A DNA stretch of 55,239 nt from Pseudomonas sp. Ga0074129 (lineage in GTDB: Bacteria; Pseudomonadota; Gammaproteobacteria; Pseudomonadales; Pseudomonadaceae), in the NCBI GenBank assembly GCA_001465025.1, contig LNDO01000087.1, forward strand, positions 1 through 55,239, in the 5' to 3' direction. A program made the translations under genes and the position numbers. Positions 43,947 to 51,229 of the stretch are shown here, one piece after another. Each line of letters begins with the position of its first letter. Within the stretch, counting starts at the first letter, position 1. A model generated the notes under the pieces. The model was given only the letters and a program-made list of their open reading frames with translations, did not search any database and had not been told where the DNA came from.

Positions 43947-44990
43947 TTACCCGGCAAAGCCCAGGGCCAGCTCGCGGGTCAGTTCGGCGGCGCTTATCGC
44001 CTTGCAGCCGCTGACATTCTGCCCCGCCCAGAGTGGCGAGAAGTCGCCGCTGCCCTGGCTTTCTGCTTGAGTGCGCAGCGGGGCAATGGCGGCCGTGGCA
44101 AGCGGGAAGGCCGGTGCGTGGGGGCTGAGCGGCCCCAACTCGCGCATCACCCGGTTGACGATGCCGCGCGCCGGGCGGCCGCTGAACAGGTTGGTCAGCG
44201 CCGTGTGTTGCGCGGCGGTGCTTTGCAGGGCAGCACGGTGAATGGCGCTGGTGCTGGCCTCATCGCAGCACAGGTACGCGGTGCCGACTTGCACCCCCGC
44301 CGCCCCCAAAGCCATGGCCGCGCGCACCCCGGCGGCATCGGCAATCCCGCCGGCTGCAATCACCGGTAGCCTGACGGCTTGCACCATCTGCGGCAGCAGG
44401 GCAAAGGTGCCGAGCTGGCTGCTCAGCTCATCGGTAAGGAACATACCGCGATGGCCACCGGCTTCCAGCCCTTGGGCGATAATCGCGTCCGCGCCGTTGG
44501 CTTCGAGCCACAGCGCTTCGGTCACCGTGGTCGCCGAGCCGAGCACCTTGGCTCCGCAGGCCTTGACCCGTGCCAGCAGTGCAGCTGAAGGCAGGCCGAA
44601 GTGGAAGCTCACCACGGCCGGCCGGAACTCCTCCAGAAGATCGGCCATCTCAGCACTGAACGGCTGGCGACCGGGGCCGCTGGCGATGCTCGCCGGATCA
44701 ATGCCGAACTCGGCGTAGTAAGGGCTCAGCGCCTCGCGCCAGGCTGCTTCGCGAGCGTTGTCTACGATCGGTGGTGTATGGCAGAAAAAGTTCAGGTTGT
44801 AGGGTTGGCGGGTTTTTTCGTGCAGCGATTGCAGCTCCTTGCGCAATCCGGCGGCATCAAGCATGGCGCAAGGCAGCGAACCCAGTGCGCCGGCATTCGA
44901 TACAGCGGCGGCCAAACCATGCAACTGCACACCGGCCATCGGTGCCTGAATCAGCGGCAGCTGGGTGCCCAAGAGCGCGTGCAGTGACAT
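43947..44990 (-). CDS. Nitronate monooxygenase family flavoprotein
   Basis: The 347-aa TIM-barrel FMN enzyme resembles 2-nitropropane dioxygenase. N-terminal LPLIQAPMAGVQ is the family start. ANGADAIIAQGLEAGGHRGMF holds the catalytic His and FMN-phosphate glycines, and VIAAGGIADAAGVRAAMALGAAGVQVGTAYL is the second phosphate-binding half. These enzymes detoxify propionate-3-nitronate and alkyl nitronates. Length is normal. It is not part of the P. aeruginosa gene order I recall at this point, so it may be a local insertion. Confidence 0.85.
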   Translation of the reverse strand: MSLHALLGTQLPLIQAPMAGVQLHGLAAAVSNAGALGSLPCAMLDAAGLRKELQSLHEKTRQPYNLNFFCHTPPIVDNAREAAWREALSPYYAEFGIDPASIASGPGRQPFSAEMADLLEEFRPAVVSFHFGLPSAALLARVKACGAKVLGSATTVTEALWLEANGADAIIAQGLEAGGHRGMFLTDELSSQLGTFALLPQMVQAVRLPVIAAGGIADAAGVRAAMALGAAGVQVGTAYLCCDEASTSAIHRAALQSTAAQHTALTNLFSGRPARGIVNRVMRELGPLSPHAPAFPLATAAIAPLRTQAESQGSGDFSPLWAGQNVSGCKAISAAELTRELALGFAG

Positions 44991-45086
44991 GGCGGTTCTC
45001 CCTGGCCAGACGAGTCAGCCGTCACCGTACTGATCCATCCGGCGCCTGGCAAACTGGTAAACTGCCCGGCCACAGGAGCCCGCCCA

Positions 45087-45935
45087 ATGAACTACCGCCA
45101 CGCCTTCCATGCCGGCAACCATGCCGATGTGCTGAAACACTACGTTTTGAGCCGCCTAATTGCCTTGCTGTCTCGCAAGGAAGCGCCGTTCGCCTACCTC
45201 GACAGCCATGCCGGTATCGGCCTGTATGACCTGCGCGGCGATCAAGCCAGCCGCACCGGCGAGTGGCTGCAAGGCATCGCCCGGTTGTGGCAGGCCACCG
45301 ACGTGCCGGACCCGCTGCTGGATTATCTGGAAGTGATCCGCGCCATGAACCCCGATGATGAGCTGCGCCACTACCCCGGCTCCCCCGAACTGGCGCGCCT
45401 GCTGACGCGCGAGCAAGACCGCCTGCACCTGAACGAAAAACACCCCGAAGACGGCCGCCTGCTCAAGGAAAACATGCACGGCGACCGCCGCGTGGCTGTG
45501 CACTTGGGCGAGGGCTGGTATGTGCCGCGCGCCCTGCTGCCGACCCGCGAAAAGCGCGCCCTAATGCTGATTGACCCGCCGTTTGAGCAAGTCGATGAAA
45601 TGGAGCGCTGCGCCCAATCGCTGAGCGAAGCCATCAGCCGCATGCGTCAGGCGGTGGTGGCCATCTGGTACCCGATCAAAGACCTGCGCCAGCTCAAGCG
45701 CTTCTACAGCGATCTGCAAAAAAGCAAAGCGCCCAAGTTGCTGCGCGTTGAACTCTACGTCCACCCCACCGACGAAGCCGCGCGGCTTAACGGCTCCGGC
45801 CTGGTGATCAGCAACCCGCCGTGGGGTCTGGAAGATGAACTCAAGCAAATCCTGCCGTGGCTGGCGCAGCTGCTCGGGCAAAGCCAGGGCGGCTGGCGAC
45901 TGGATTGGTTGATTGAGGAGAACAGCGGCGCTTAA
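45087..45935 (+). CDS. rlmJ: 23S rRNA (adenine-2030 N6) methyltransferase RlmJ
   Basis: The 282-aa SAM-dependent methyltransferase modifies A2030 of 23S rRNA. N-terminal MNYRHAFHAGNHADVLKH is diagnostic. The SAM motif is around YLDSHAGIGLYDL, and the catalytic motif IDPPFE is near residue 160. The C-terminus GSGLVISNPPWGLEDELK is typical. The ATG follows CAGGAG. It overlaps the convergent HD-GYP gene by four bases at the stops. Confidence 0.93.
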   Translation: MNYRHAFHAGNHADVLKHYVLSRLIALLSRKEAPFAYLDSHAGIGLYDLRGDQASRTGEWLQGIARLWQATDVPDPLLDYLEVIRAMNPDDELRHYPGSPELARLLTREQDRLHLNEKHPEDGRLLKENMHGDRRVAVHLGEGWYVPRALLPTREKRALMLIDPPFEQVDEMERCAQSLSEAISRMRQAVVAIWYPIKDLRQLKRFYSDLQKSKAPKLLRVELYVHPTDEAARLNGSGLVISNPPWGLEDELKQILPWLAQLLGQSQGGWRLDWLIEENSGA

Positions 45936-47185
45936 CGGCCCTGCGCCGGCTCGACGAAATAGCTCACCTGCTGACGCGGGTTGAGGTATTCCAGTGCAGC
46001 GGGCGGCAGTTGGGTGGGGCGCATGCAGGCGGCGATGCTCAGCGTGGGCTCTTGTTCAAGGTCGACGATCAGGGCTTCGGCTTTGGGGATGGTTTCGTCG
46101 TAGACGATCAGCGTCGGTTTGAGCGGAGTGTTGGGGTTCATGCCCAGCACCAGGCCGAAGCGCTCATCATCCAGCGCGACCAGGCTGCCGGGCGGGTAAA
46201 CACCCATCACGCGAATAAAGGCTTTCAGGGCTACAGCATCGAAGCGAGATTGCTGGTGCTTGAACATTAACCCCAGGGCTTCGTGTGGTGTCAGTGCGTT
46301 GCGTGGGTTGAGCGGGTTGCACAGGTTGTCGAAGTGGTTGGTGATGCATACCAGCCGGCTCAGGCGGGCGATGCCGGCTTCGTGCAACTGGCGCGGGTAG
46401 CCGCTGCCGTCACAGTATTCGTGGTGCTCGTGGATGATGCGCAGCACCTCATCATCGAACATCAGTTTTTGCCCGATGCGCAGGCCGAATTCACAGTGCA
46501 GTTGCAGCAACTGTTGCTCCGGGCGGGTCAGTGGCTCGTTTTTCAGCAGCACTTTGCTGGGGATTTGCAGCTTGCCGATGTCGTGCAGCAGGGCGCCAAG
46601 CCCGAGGGTGTGGCAGTCCTCGCTATTCAGGCCGAGTTGCCGGCCCAGCAACAGGCTCAGCGTGGTGACATTCAGGGCGTGGTAGTAGTGCTCTTCGGCG
46701 GCTTTGCTGTTGATGCTGTGCAGCACGGCGCCGCTGCCCGTGAGCAGGGTGTCGACCATGTCGCCGACAATTTCGCCAGCCTGTTTTAGCGCCTCTTCGG
46801 GGCGGCTGCGCAGGGTCTGGTTGAGGGCTTTGATCTGCTGGCCGGCCTGAATAAAGCGACGATCCACCTGCGCCAGTCGCTTGCGCAACGCTTTGAGCTT
46901 TTCCGCACGCACAGCGGCGGCTTGTTGCTGCGGCGTCAGGTTGGCTGGCGCGCTCGGCTCGATGATCGGCGTGTGGCCATTGAGCGGCAATGGCTCGCAG
47001 TCGCTGCGCTCGGGGTCATAGCGCAAGCGCTGCAGGCCGAGGGCGCGCAGCGATTTGATTTGCCCCGAGTCTTTAATCTTGAAGTTGTTGAAGGCGAAGT
47101 TGTGCTCCCACCAGGCCAGATCCAGCTGGATATACAGGCCGACACACAGCTGGTCGGGGGATACATAGGCGTTAGGCTCTGACAT
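45932..47185 (-). CDS. HD-GYP domain c-di-GMP phosphodiesterase
   Basis: The 417-aa protein has an N-terminal DUF3391 (about residues 5-130, VSPDQLCVGLYIQLD), then an HD-GYP domain. The metal-binding HD is in LGALLHDIGKLQIP near 200, and HHEYCDGSGYPRQL near 260 supplies the GYP motif. These enzymes hydrolyse c-di-GMP to pGpG or GMP. All visible motif residues are intact, so it should be active. It opposes the diguanylate cyclase at 2789-4033. Confidence 0.88.
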   Translation of the reverse strand: MSEPNAYVSPDQLCVGLYIQLDLAWWEHNFAFNNFKIKDSGQIKSLRALGLQRLRYDPERSDCEPLPLNGHTPIIEPSAPANLTPQQQAAAVRAEKLKALRKRLAQVDRRFIQAGQQIKALNQTLRSRPEEALKQAGEIVGDMVDTLLTGSGAVLHSINSKAAEEHYYHALNVTTLSLLLGRQLGLNSEDCHTLGLGALLHDIGKLQIPSKVLLKNEPLTRPEQQLLQLHCEFGLRIGQKLMFDDEVLRIIHEHHEYCDGSGYPRQLHEAGIARLSRLVCITNHFDNLCNPLNPRNALTPHEALGLMFKHQQSRFDAVALKAFIRVMGVYPPGSLVALDDERFGLVLGMNPNTPLKPTLIVYDETIPKAEALIVDLEQEPTLSIAACMRPTQLPPAALEYLNPRQQVSYFVEPAQGR

Positions 47186-47220
47186 GCGGGTGGCGGCGGT
47201 GGTGGCGAAAGGCCTGCAGT

Positions 47221-47787
47221 CTAACCCGTTGCAGCGTCGCTGGCAGCCGGCTGTTCGTTGTGCAGGGCGTGCTCGACTTCAGCGGCCCATTGCAACCAGG
47301 ACTGCTCACCGAGAATGCCACGGCGCAGTGTCAGGTAGGGCATGCGCAGGGCGTGGCGCTGCTCGGCGGGCAGCGCGTGGTAGTCGCGTTCGATGGCCAG
47401 CAGGCTGTCCAGGGTTTTGCGGTGCACGACGACATGCCGCTGCATCTCATCGCGCAGGTTATCGGCACTGGTGTGCGCCCCGGCAAACAGCTTGACCAGC
47501 AACGCGTCGTTGATCGTATTGGGCTGCACCGGCTCGCTCAGCCAGCGCAGCAGTTCGGCATGTCCGGCAGGCGTGAGGCGGTAGATTTTTTTATCCGGAC
47601 GGGTGCTTTGCTCGTGCGCCTCGAAAGCCAGCCAGCCGGCCTCGCTGAGTTTTTTCAGCTCCTGATACACCTGCTGATGCTTGGCATTCCAGAAGTAGCC
47701 CAGGCCCTCTTTGAAGCGTTTGAACAAGTCATACCCACTGCCGGGTTCGCTTTCCAGCAAGATCAGAATGGCGTGCTTGAGCGACAT
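47221..47787 (-). CDS. PadR-family transcriptional regulator
   Basis: The 188-aa repressor-type protein has an N-terminal winged helix (MSLKHAILILLESEPGSGYDLFKRF ... YFWNAKHQQVYQELKKLSEAGWL, RLTPAGHAELLRWL) and a C-terminal Vir_C-like helical dimerisation domain. PadR regulators usually bind palindromes in the promoter of an adjacent divergent gene and release when a small ligand binds. Two near-identical palindromes lie between it and the oxidoreductase gene. Ligand unknown. Confidence 0.88.
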   Translation of the reverse strand: MSLKHAILILLESEPGSGYDLFKRFKEGLGYFWNAKHQQVYQELKKLSEAGWLAFEAHEQSTRPDKKIYRLTPAGHAELLRWLSEPVQPNTINDALLVKLFAGAHTSADNLRDEMQRHVVVHRKTLDSLLAIERDYHALPAEQRHALRMPYLTLRRGILGEQSWLQWAAEVEHALHNEQPAASDAATG

Positions 47788-47835
47788 GGATGGGCTTCAC
47801 CGGCAGTGTTTTGAGAGGGACGGCAGTATACGGCT

Positions 47836-47852
47836 TATGCAAACACTTGCAG
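47836..47852. promoter_or_regulatory. Candidate PadR operator 1
   Basis: TATGCAA, four bases, TTGCAGG: same layout as operator 2, but the outer two bases of the right arm differ. It lies 49 bases upstream of the padR start codon. Confidence 0.5.
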
Positions 47853-47872
47853 GTCGTCGAATGCCTGCCTAG

Positions 47873-47890
47873 TATGCAAAAAATTGCATA
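47873..47890. promoter_or_regulatory. Candidate PadR operator 2
   Basis: A perfect palindrome, TATGCAA-AAAA-TTGCATA, 25 bases before the oxidoreductase start codon. The centres of the two sites are 37 bases apart. Sequence, symmetry and position between divergent genes support an operator. Confidence 0.6.
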
Positions 47891-47914
47891 ACAAACATAA
47901 CCCCGGAGCTGTCC

Positions 47915-49561
47915 ATGAAACGCACAGGTACCCGCTTTCGTCCGCGTCTGGCGCGTAACGATTACGACGTCATCATCATCGGCTCCGGTATTGGTGGCCT
48001 CACCACGGCCGCGCTGCTGGCCAAACTCGGCAAGCGCGTGTGCGTGCTGGAGCAGCATTACACCGCCGGTGGCTACACCCACAGCTACGAGCGCGAAGGC
48101 TACGAATGGGACGTGGGCGTGCACTACATCGGTGAAGTGCATAAACCTTGGTCGACCATCCGCCGGGTGTTTGATGTGATCAGCGACGGGCAATTGCAGT
48201 GGGCACCGATGGATGCGCACTACGACCGCATCGTCATTGGCGAGCAAACCTACGACTACGTAGCTGGGCGCGAGGAATTCAAGGCCGAGATGCGCCGCCA
48301 CTTCCCTGATGAGGGCGTCGCGCTGGATCGTTATGTCGATTTGCTCAGTGAGGTCAGCGCCAAGGTGCCGCGCTTCTTCGCCGGGCAAGCGCTGCCACGT
48401 TCAGTGGGTGTGCTGTACAGCAAGCTGCGCCGGTTGTGGCTGCCGGATTACTTCTTCAAAACCACCCGTGAAGTGCTCGAGGGGCTGACCTCTAATCAAC
48501 AGTTGATCGGCGTACTCACCGCGCAGTGGGGCGACTATGGTTTGCCGCCCGCCGAAGCCGCGTTTGTCATGCATGCCATGGTGGCCAAGCACTACATCAC
48601 CGGAGGCAATTACCCGGTAGGCGGCGCGAGCAAGATGGCTGAAACCATCATCCCGGTGATTGAGGCCGCGGGCGGGCATGTCTTCACCTATGCCGGGGTC
48701 GACAAGGTGCTGGTGGAGAACGATCGCGCCGTCGGTGTGCGCTTGCAAAAAGACGGCATCGAGATTCGCGCGCCGCAGATTGTCAGCTGCGCTGGCTTGG
48801 TGCCGACCTACACACGCCTGCTGGAGCCGCAGGTGGCCGAGCGCCACGGGCTGCTGACGCAACTGCCCAAGGCCAAACTGTCGGCCGCAACGCTGTGTCT
48901 GTATGCCGGCTTCAAAGGCAGTGCGGCCGAGCTGAAATTGCCGAAGACCAACTACTGGGTTTATCCGACCCACGACCACGACCACAACGTCAGCAGCTTT
49001 ATGGCCAGGCAGAACCCGGCGATGCCGCTGATTTACATCAGCTTCCCGTCGGCCAAAGACCCGGCCTGGGATGCGCAGTACCCGAACAAGGCCACGGTGG
49101 AGATCGTCGCCCCGACGCAGCCCGATTGGTTTGCTAAATGGAAGGGCACCACCTGGGGCAAGCGCGGCGCGGACTATGACGCTTTCAAGGCCGAATTGAC
49201 GGCGCAACTGCTGGAAACCCTCTACCAGCACCAACCGCAATTACGCGGTGCGCTGGACTTCTGCGAGTTGGGCACGCCTCTCTCCACTGAGTGGTTCCAG
49301 TGGAACGAGCAGGGCGAAATCTACGGCATAGATCACACGGTCGAGCGCTTTGAGCAGCACTGGATCCACACCCAGACGCCGATCAAAGGGCTGTACCTGA
49401 CCGGTGCCGACACGGTGACGGCCGGGGTCGGCGGTGCGCTGATGGCCGGTGTGCTGACCGCGTCACGCCTGCTCGGCTGGCGCGGTTATCAGGTGGGTCA
49501 GTTACTGAAAAGCTGGAAACCAACGACCAGCGGGCAGGGCGCCGTGGCCGTTGAGTCCTGA
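47915..49561 (+). CDS. Phytoene desaturase/retinol saturase-like FAD oxidoreductase
   Basis: The 548-aa flavoprotein has the Rossmann motif DVIIIGSGIGGLTTAALLA near residue 15, then VCVLEQHYTAGGYTHSYER, as in carotenoid desaturases and all-trans-retinol 13,14-reductase. The FAD-closing C-terminal motif is GLYLTGADTVTAGVGGALMAG. No carotenoid genes are near, so the substrate is probably another polyunsaturated or cyclic lipid. It is divergent from the PadR gene with two matching palindromes between, so it is probably induced by the ligand of that regulator. Confidence 0.82.
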   Translation: MKRTGTRFRPRLARNDYDVIIIGSGIGGLTTAALLAKLGKRVCVLEQHYTAGGYTHSYEREGYEWDVGVHYIGEVHKPWSTIRRVFDVISDGQLQWAPMDAHYDRIVIGEQTYDYVAGREEFKAEMRRHFPDEGVALDRYVDLLSEVSAKVPRFFAGQALPRSVGVLYSKLRRLWLPDYFFKTTREVLEGLTSNQQLIGVLTAQWGDYGLPPAEAAFVMHAMVAKHYITGGNYPVGGASKMAETIIPVIEAAGGHVFTYAGVDKVLVENDRAVGVRLQKDGIEIRAPQIVSCAGLVPTYTRLLEPQVAERHGLLTQLPKAKLSAATLCLYAGFKGSAAELKLPKTNYWVYPTHDHDHNVSSFMARQNPAMPLIYISFPSAKDPAWDAQYPNKATVEIVAPTQPDWFAKWKGTTWGKRGADYDAFKAELTAQLLETLYQHQPQLRGALDFCELGTPLSTEWFQWNEQGEIYGIDHTVERFEQHWIHTQTPIKGLYLTGADTVTAGVGGALMAGVLTASRLLGWRGYQVGQLLKSWKPTTSGQGAVAVES

Positions 49562-49573
49562 ACCTATCACCCG

Positions 49574-49837
49574 TTACTGCGGCAGGCAGACACCGGTGCC
49601 GCCCAGACCGCAGTAACCGCCGGGGTTTTTCGCCAGGTATTGCTGGTGATACGCCTCGGCGTAATAAAACGGCGGGGCCGGGCGTATTTCCGTGGTGATC
49701 GGGCCGAAGCCGGCCTGCTCCAGTGCGGCCTGGAACTGTGCCTGACTGGCCTGTGCGGCGGTCAGTTGCGCATCGCCGTAGCAGTAGATTGCCGAGCGGT
49801 ATTGGGTGCCGATGTCGTTGCCCTGGCGCATGCCCTG
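49574..49837 (-). pseudogene. msrA: 3' fragment of msrA (peptide methionine sulfoxide reductase A)
   Basis: Minus-strand codons from 49837 read [11 protein letters not shown], the conserved central-to-C-terminal part of MsrA. They continue to [12 protein letters not shown] and the end [14 protein letters not shown] with the resolving cysteines. The codon just upstream of Gln is TAA and the homology stops there. The N-terminal half with the catalytic Cys (GCFWG) is absent. An open frame of 85 codons from Met 49831 remains but cannot encode an active enzyme. The gene was cut by the element that starts at 49838. Confidence 0.92.
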
Positions 49838-50107
49838 TTAGTATGACTTGGCCTGGCAGCTATCTATGTAAACTGATATCACCGCCAGCCTAGCTTCTAC
49901 GAATGGTCTGAGAAGGCCCTTTCTCGAAATATGCAGCCCAGCAACCATGAGTGTTGCAGATTAGCTATTTCGCGATACCGAGGGGTATTCGGCGTTTCCG
50001 CAAAGTTCCGAAGTTTTGTTTCTTAAAAAATTGAGTAACTGGATTTAGTCGCTCCGGGCTTATCTTTGTTTTGTACTGACTTTGCGACAGGTCACAGAGG
50101 AGAGTAC
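49838..50107. other. Non-coding left end of the element
   Basis: 270 bases without a plausible gene. They hold a nested inverted repeat at 49925-49972: outer arms CGAAATA and TATTTCG, inner arms GCAAC (49941-49945) and GTTGC (49953-49957). A small hairpin follows at 49975-49988 (ATACC and GGTAT). These may be recombinase binding sites or part of the trio's promoter region. No clear -35/-10 was found. Confidence 0.45.
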
Positions 50108-51229
50108 ATGGTTCTGGTTGTCAATGTTGACTTTCGCAGTAGTCACGATTCGAGGCTCTCACAGCTCTCACATAAAATTCCGCAATTTTTCAATAATTCA
50201 GCTGAACCATATAGCGAGGCAAATGCCTACATGCGGTTTTTGTCCCGCCGATTAATGCCGAAAAGTATGAAAACTATCGCGGAACATATTAAAGAGTTTT
50301 TGGTTTGGTCGGAAAACTCCGGGATTGAACTTATAGATATTACGGATGATGTCTTTGATAGCTACGTAGATGCGCTCTGTGGTTATCGAAAGGCATCTGG
50401 AGTGCCGCTTAGCTGGAATACTGTAAATGCAAGAGCTACAGGTGTTTATCGCTATCTTGTATGGTGTTATGAGAAAAGGCTATGCCCCGATTTGAATCCA
50501 GTTGAGGTCGCTAGCTCATACGGCGGGTTGCGGAAAAAATATAACACCAAAGGACATCACTCAAGAAAAATAAACGATCATACAAAATTTCTTATCTTGG
50601 AAACTGCCGTTAAGTTCATTGATACCCTTTCCGAGGTTTCGGGGTTCGCAAATTCAGAAGTAAGGCTAAGGAATAAGTTGATTGGAGCGTTTATGCTTCA
50701 GTCGGGCCTTAGGATATCTGAAGTAGTAGGATTTCCTTTAAAAGATCTGCCCGAGGTTAATCTAAGAGGGCACTCGACCCCAGCGAGGCTTATCGGCAAG
50801 GGTGAGAAAGCAAGACTGGTTTTGATACCCAATAAGCTGCTTGTTAAATTTTGGCAGTACGTAGATTTTGACAGGCAAAGAGTTGTAGAAAAAATAGAAT
50901 CAATCGCTGGAAATGATGTTGTGGATGATGTGCTCTTCTTAAGTGAAAAAGGTCGAAGGTTGACAGCGAACTGGATAGAAAAGTTGTTTACCAGGGCAAG
51001 TGAGAGGCTTGGGGTTAAGACCGTACCTCATGTGTTAAGGCATACATACGGTACTTACCATTACCTTTTGAATAAAGATCTGGCGGGGCTGGCCAATTTA
51101 ATGGGGCACTCCAATGAGAACACGACTCGGAATTTCTATGTCCATACGGCTTTACTGATTTCCTACGCTGGGACATATAGAGCTCTACAGGATGAGATTG
51201 ATAGATTGATAGGGGCTGCTAATGGATGA
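50108..51229 (+). CDS. Tyrosine recombinase 1 of trio (catalytically complete)
   Basis: The 373-aa protein starts at ATG 50108 after AGAGGAGAG; the frame is open 14 codons upstream without a better site. An N-terminal SAM-like core-binding domain (about residues 30-165) precedes the catalytic domain. Catalytic residues visible: R202 in SGLRISE, Lys in IGKGEKARL, H308-V-L-R311-H312, H334 in MGHSNE and nucleophile Y344 in NFYVH. All are canonical, so strand cleavage and joining are expected. It overlaps the next gene by eight bases (ATGGATGA). The size resembles TnpA of Tn554. Confidence 0.88.
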   Translation: MVLVVNVDFRSSHDSRLSQLSHKIPQFFNNSAEPYSEANAYMRFLSRRLMPKSMKTIAEHIKEFLVWSENSGIELIDITDDVFDSYVDALCGYRKASGVPLSWNTVNARATGVYRYLVWCYEKRLCPDLNPVEVASSYGGLRKKYNTKGHHSRKINDHTKFLILETAVKFIDTLSEVSGFANSEVRLRNKLIGAFMLQSGLRISEVVGFPLKDLPEVNLRGHSTPARLIGKGEKARLVLIPNKLLVKFWQYVDFDRQRVVEKIESIAGNDVVDDVLFLSEKGRRLTANWIEKLFTRASERLGVKTVPHVLRHTYGTYHYLLNKDLAGLANLMGHSNENTTRNFYVHTALLISYAGTYRALQDEIDRLIGAANG

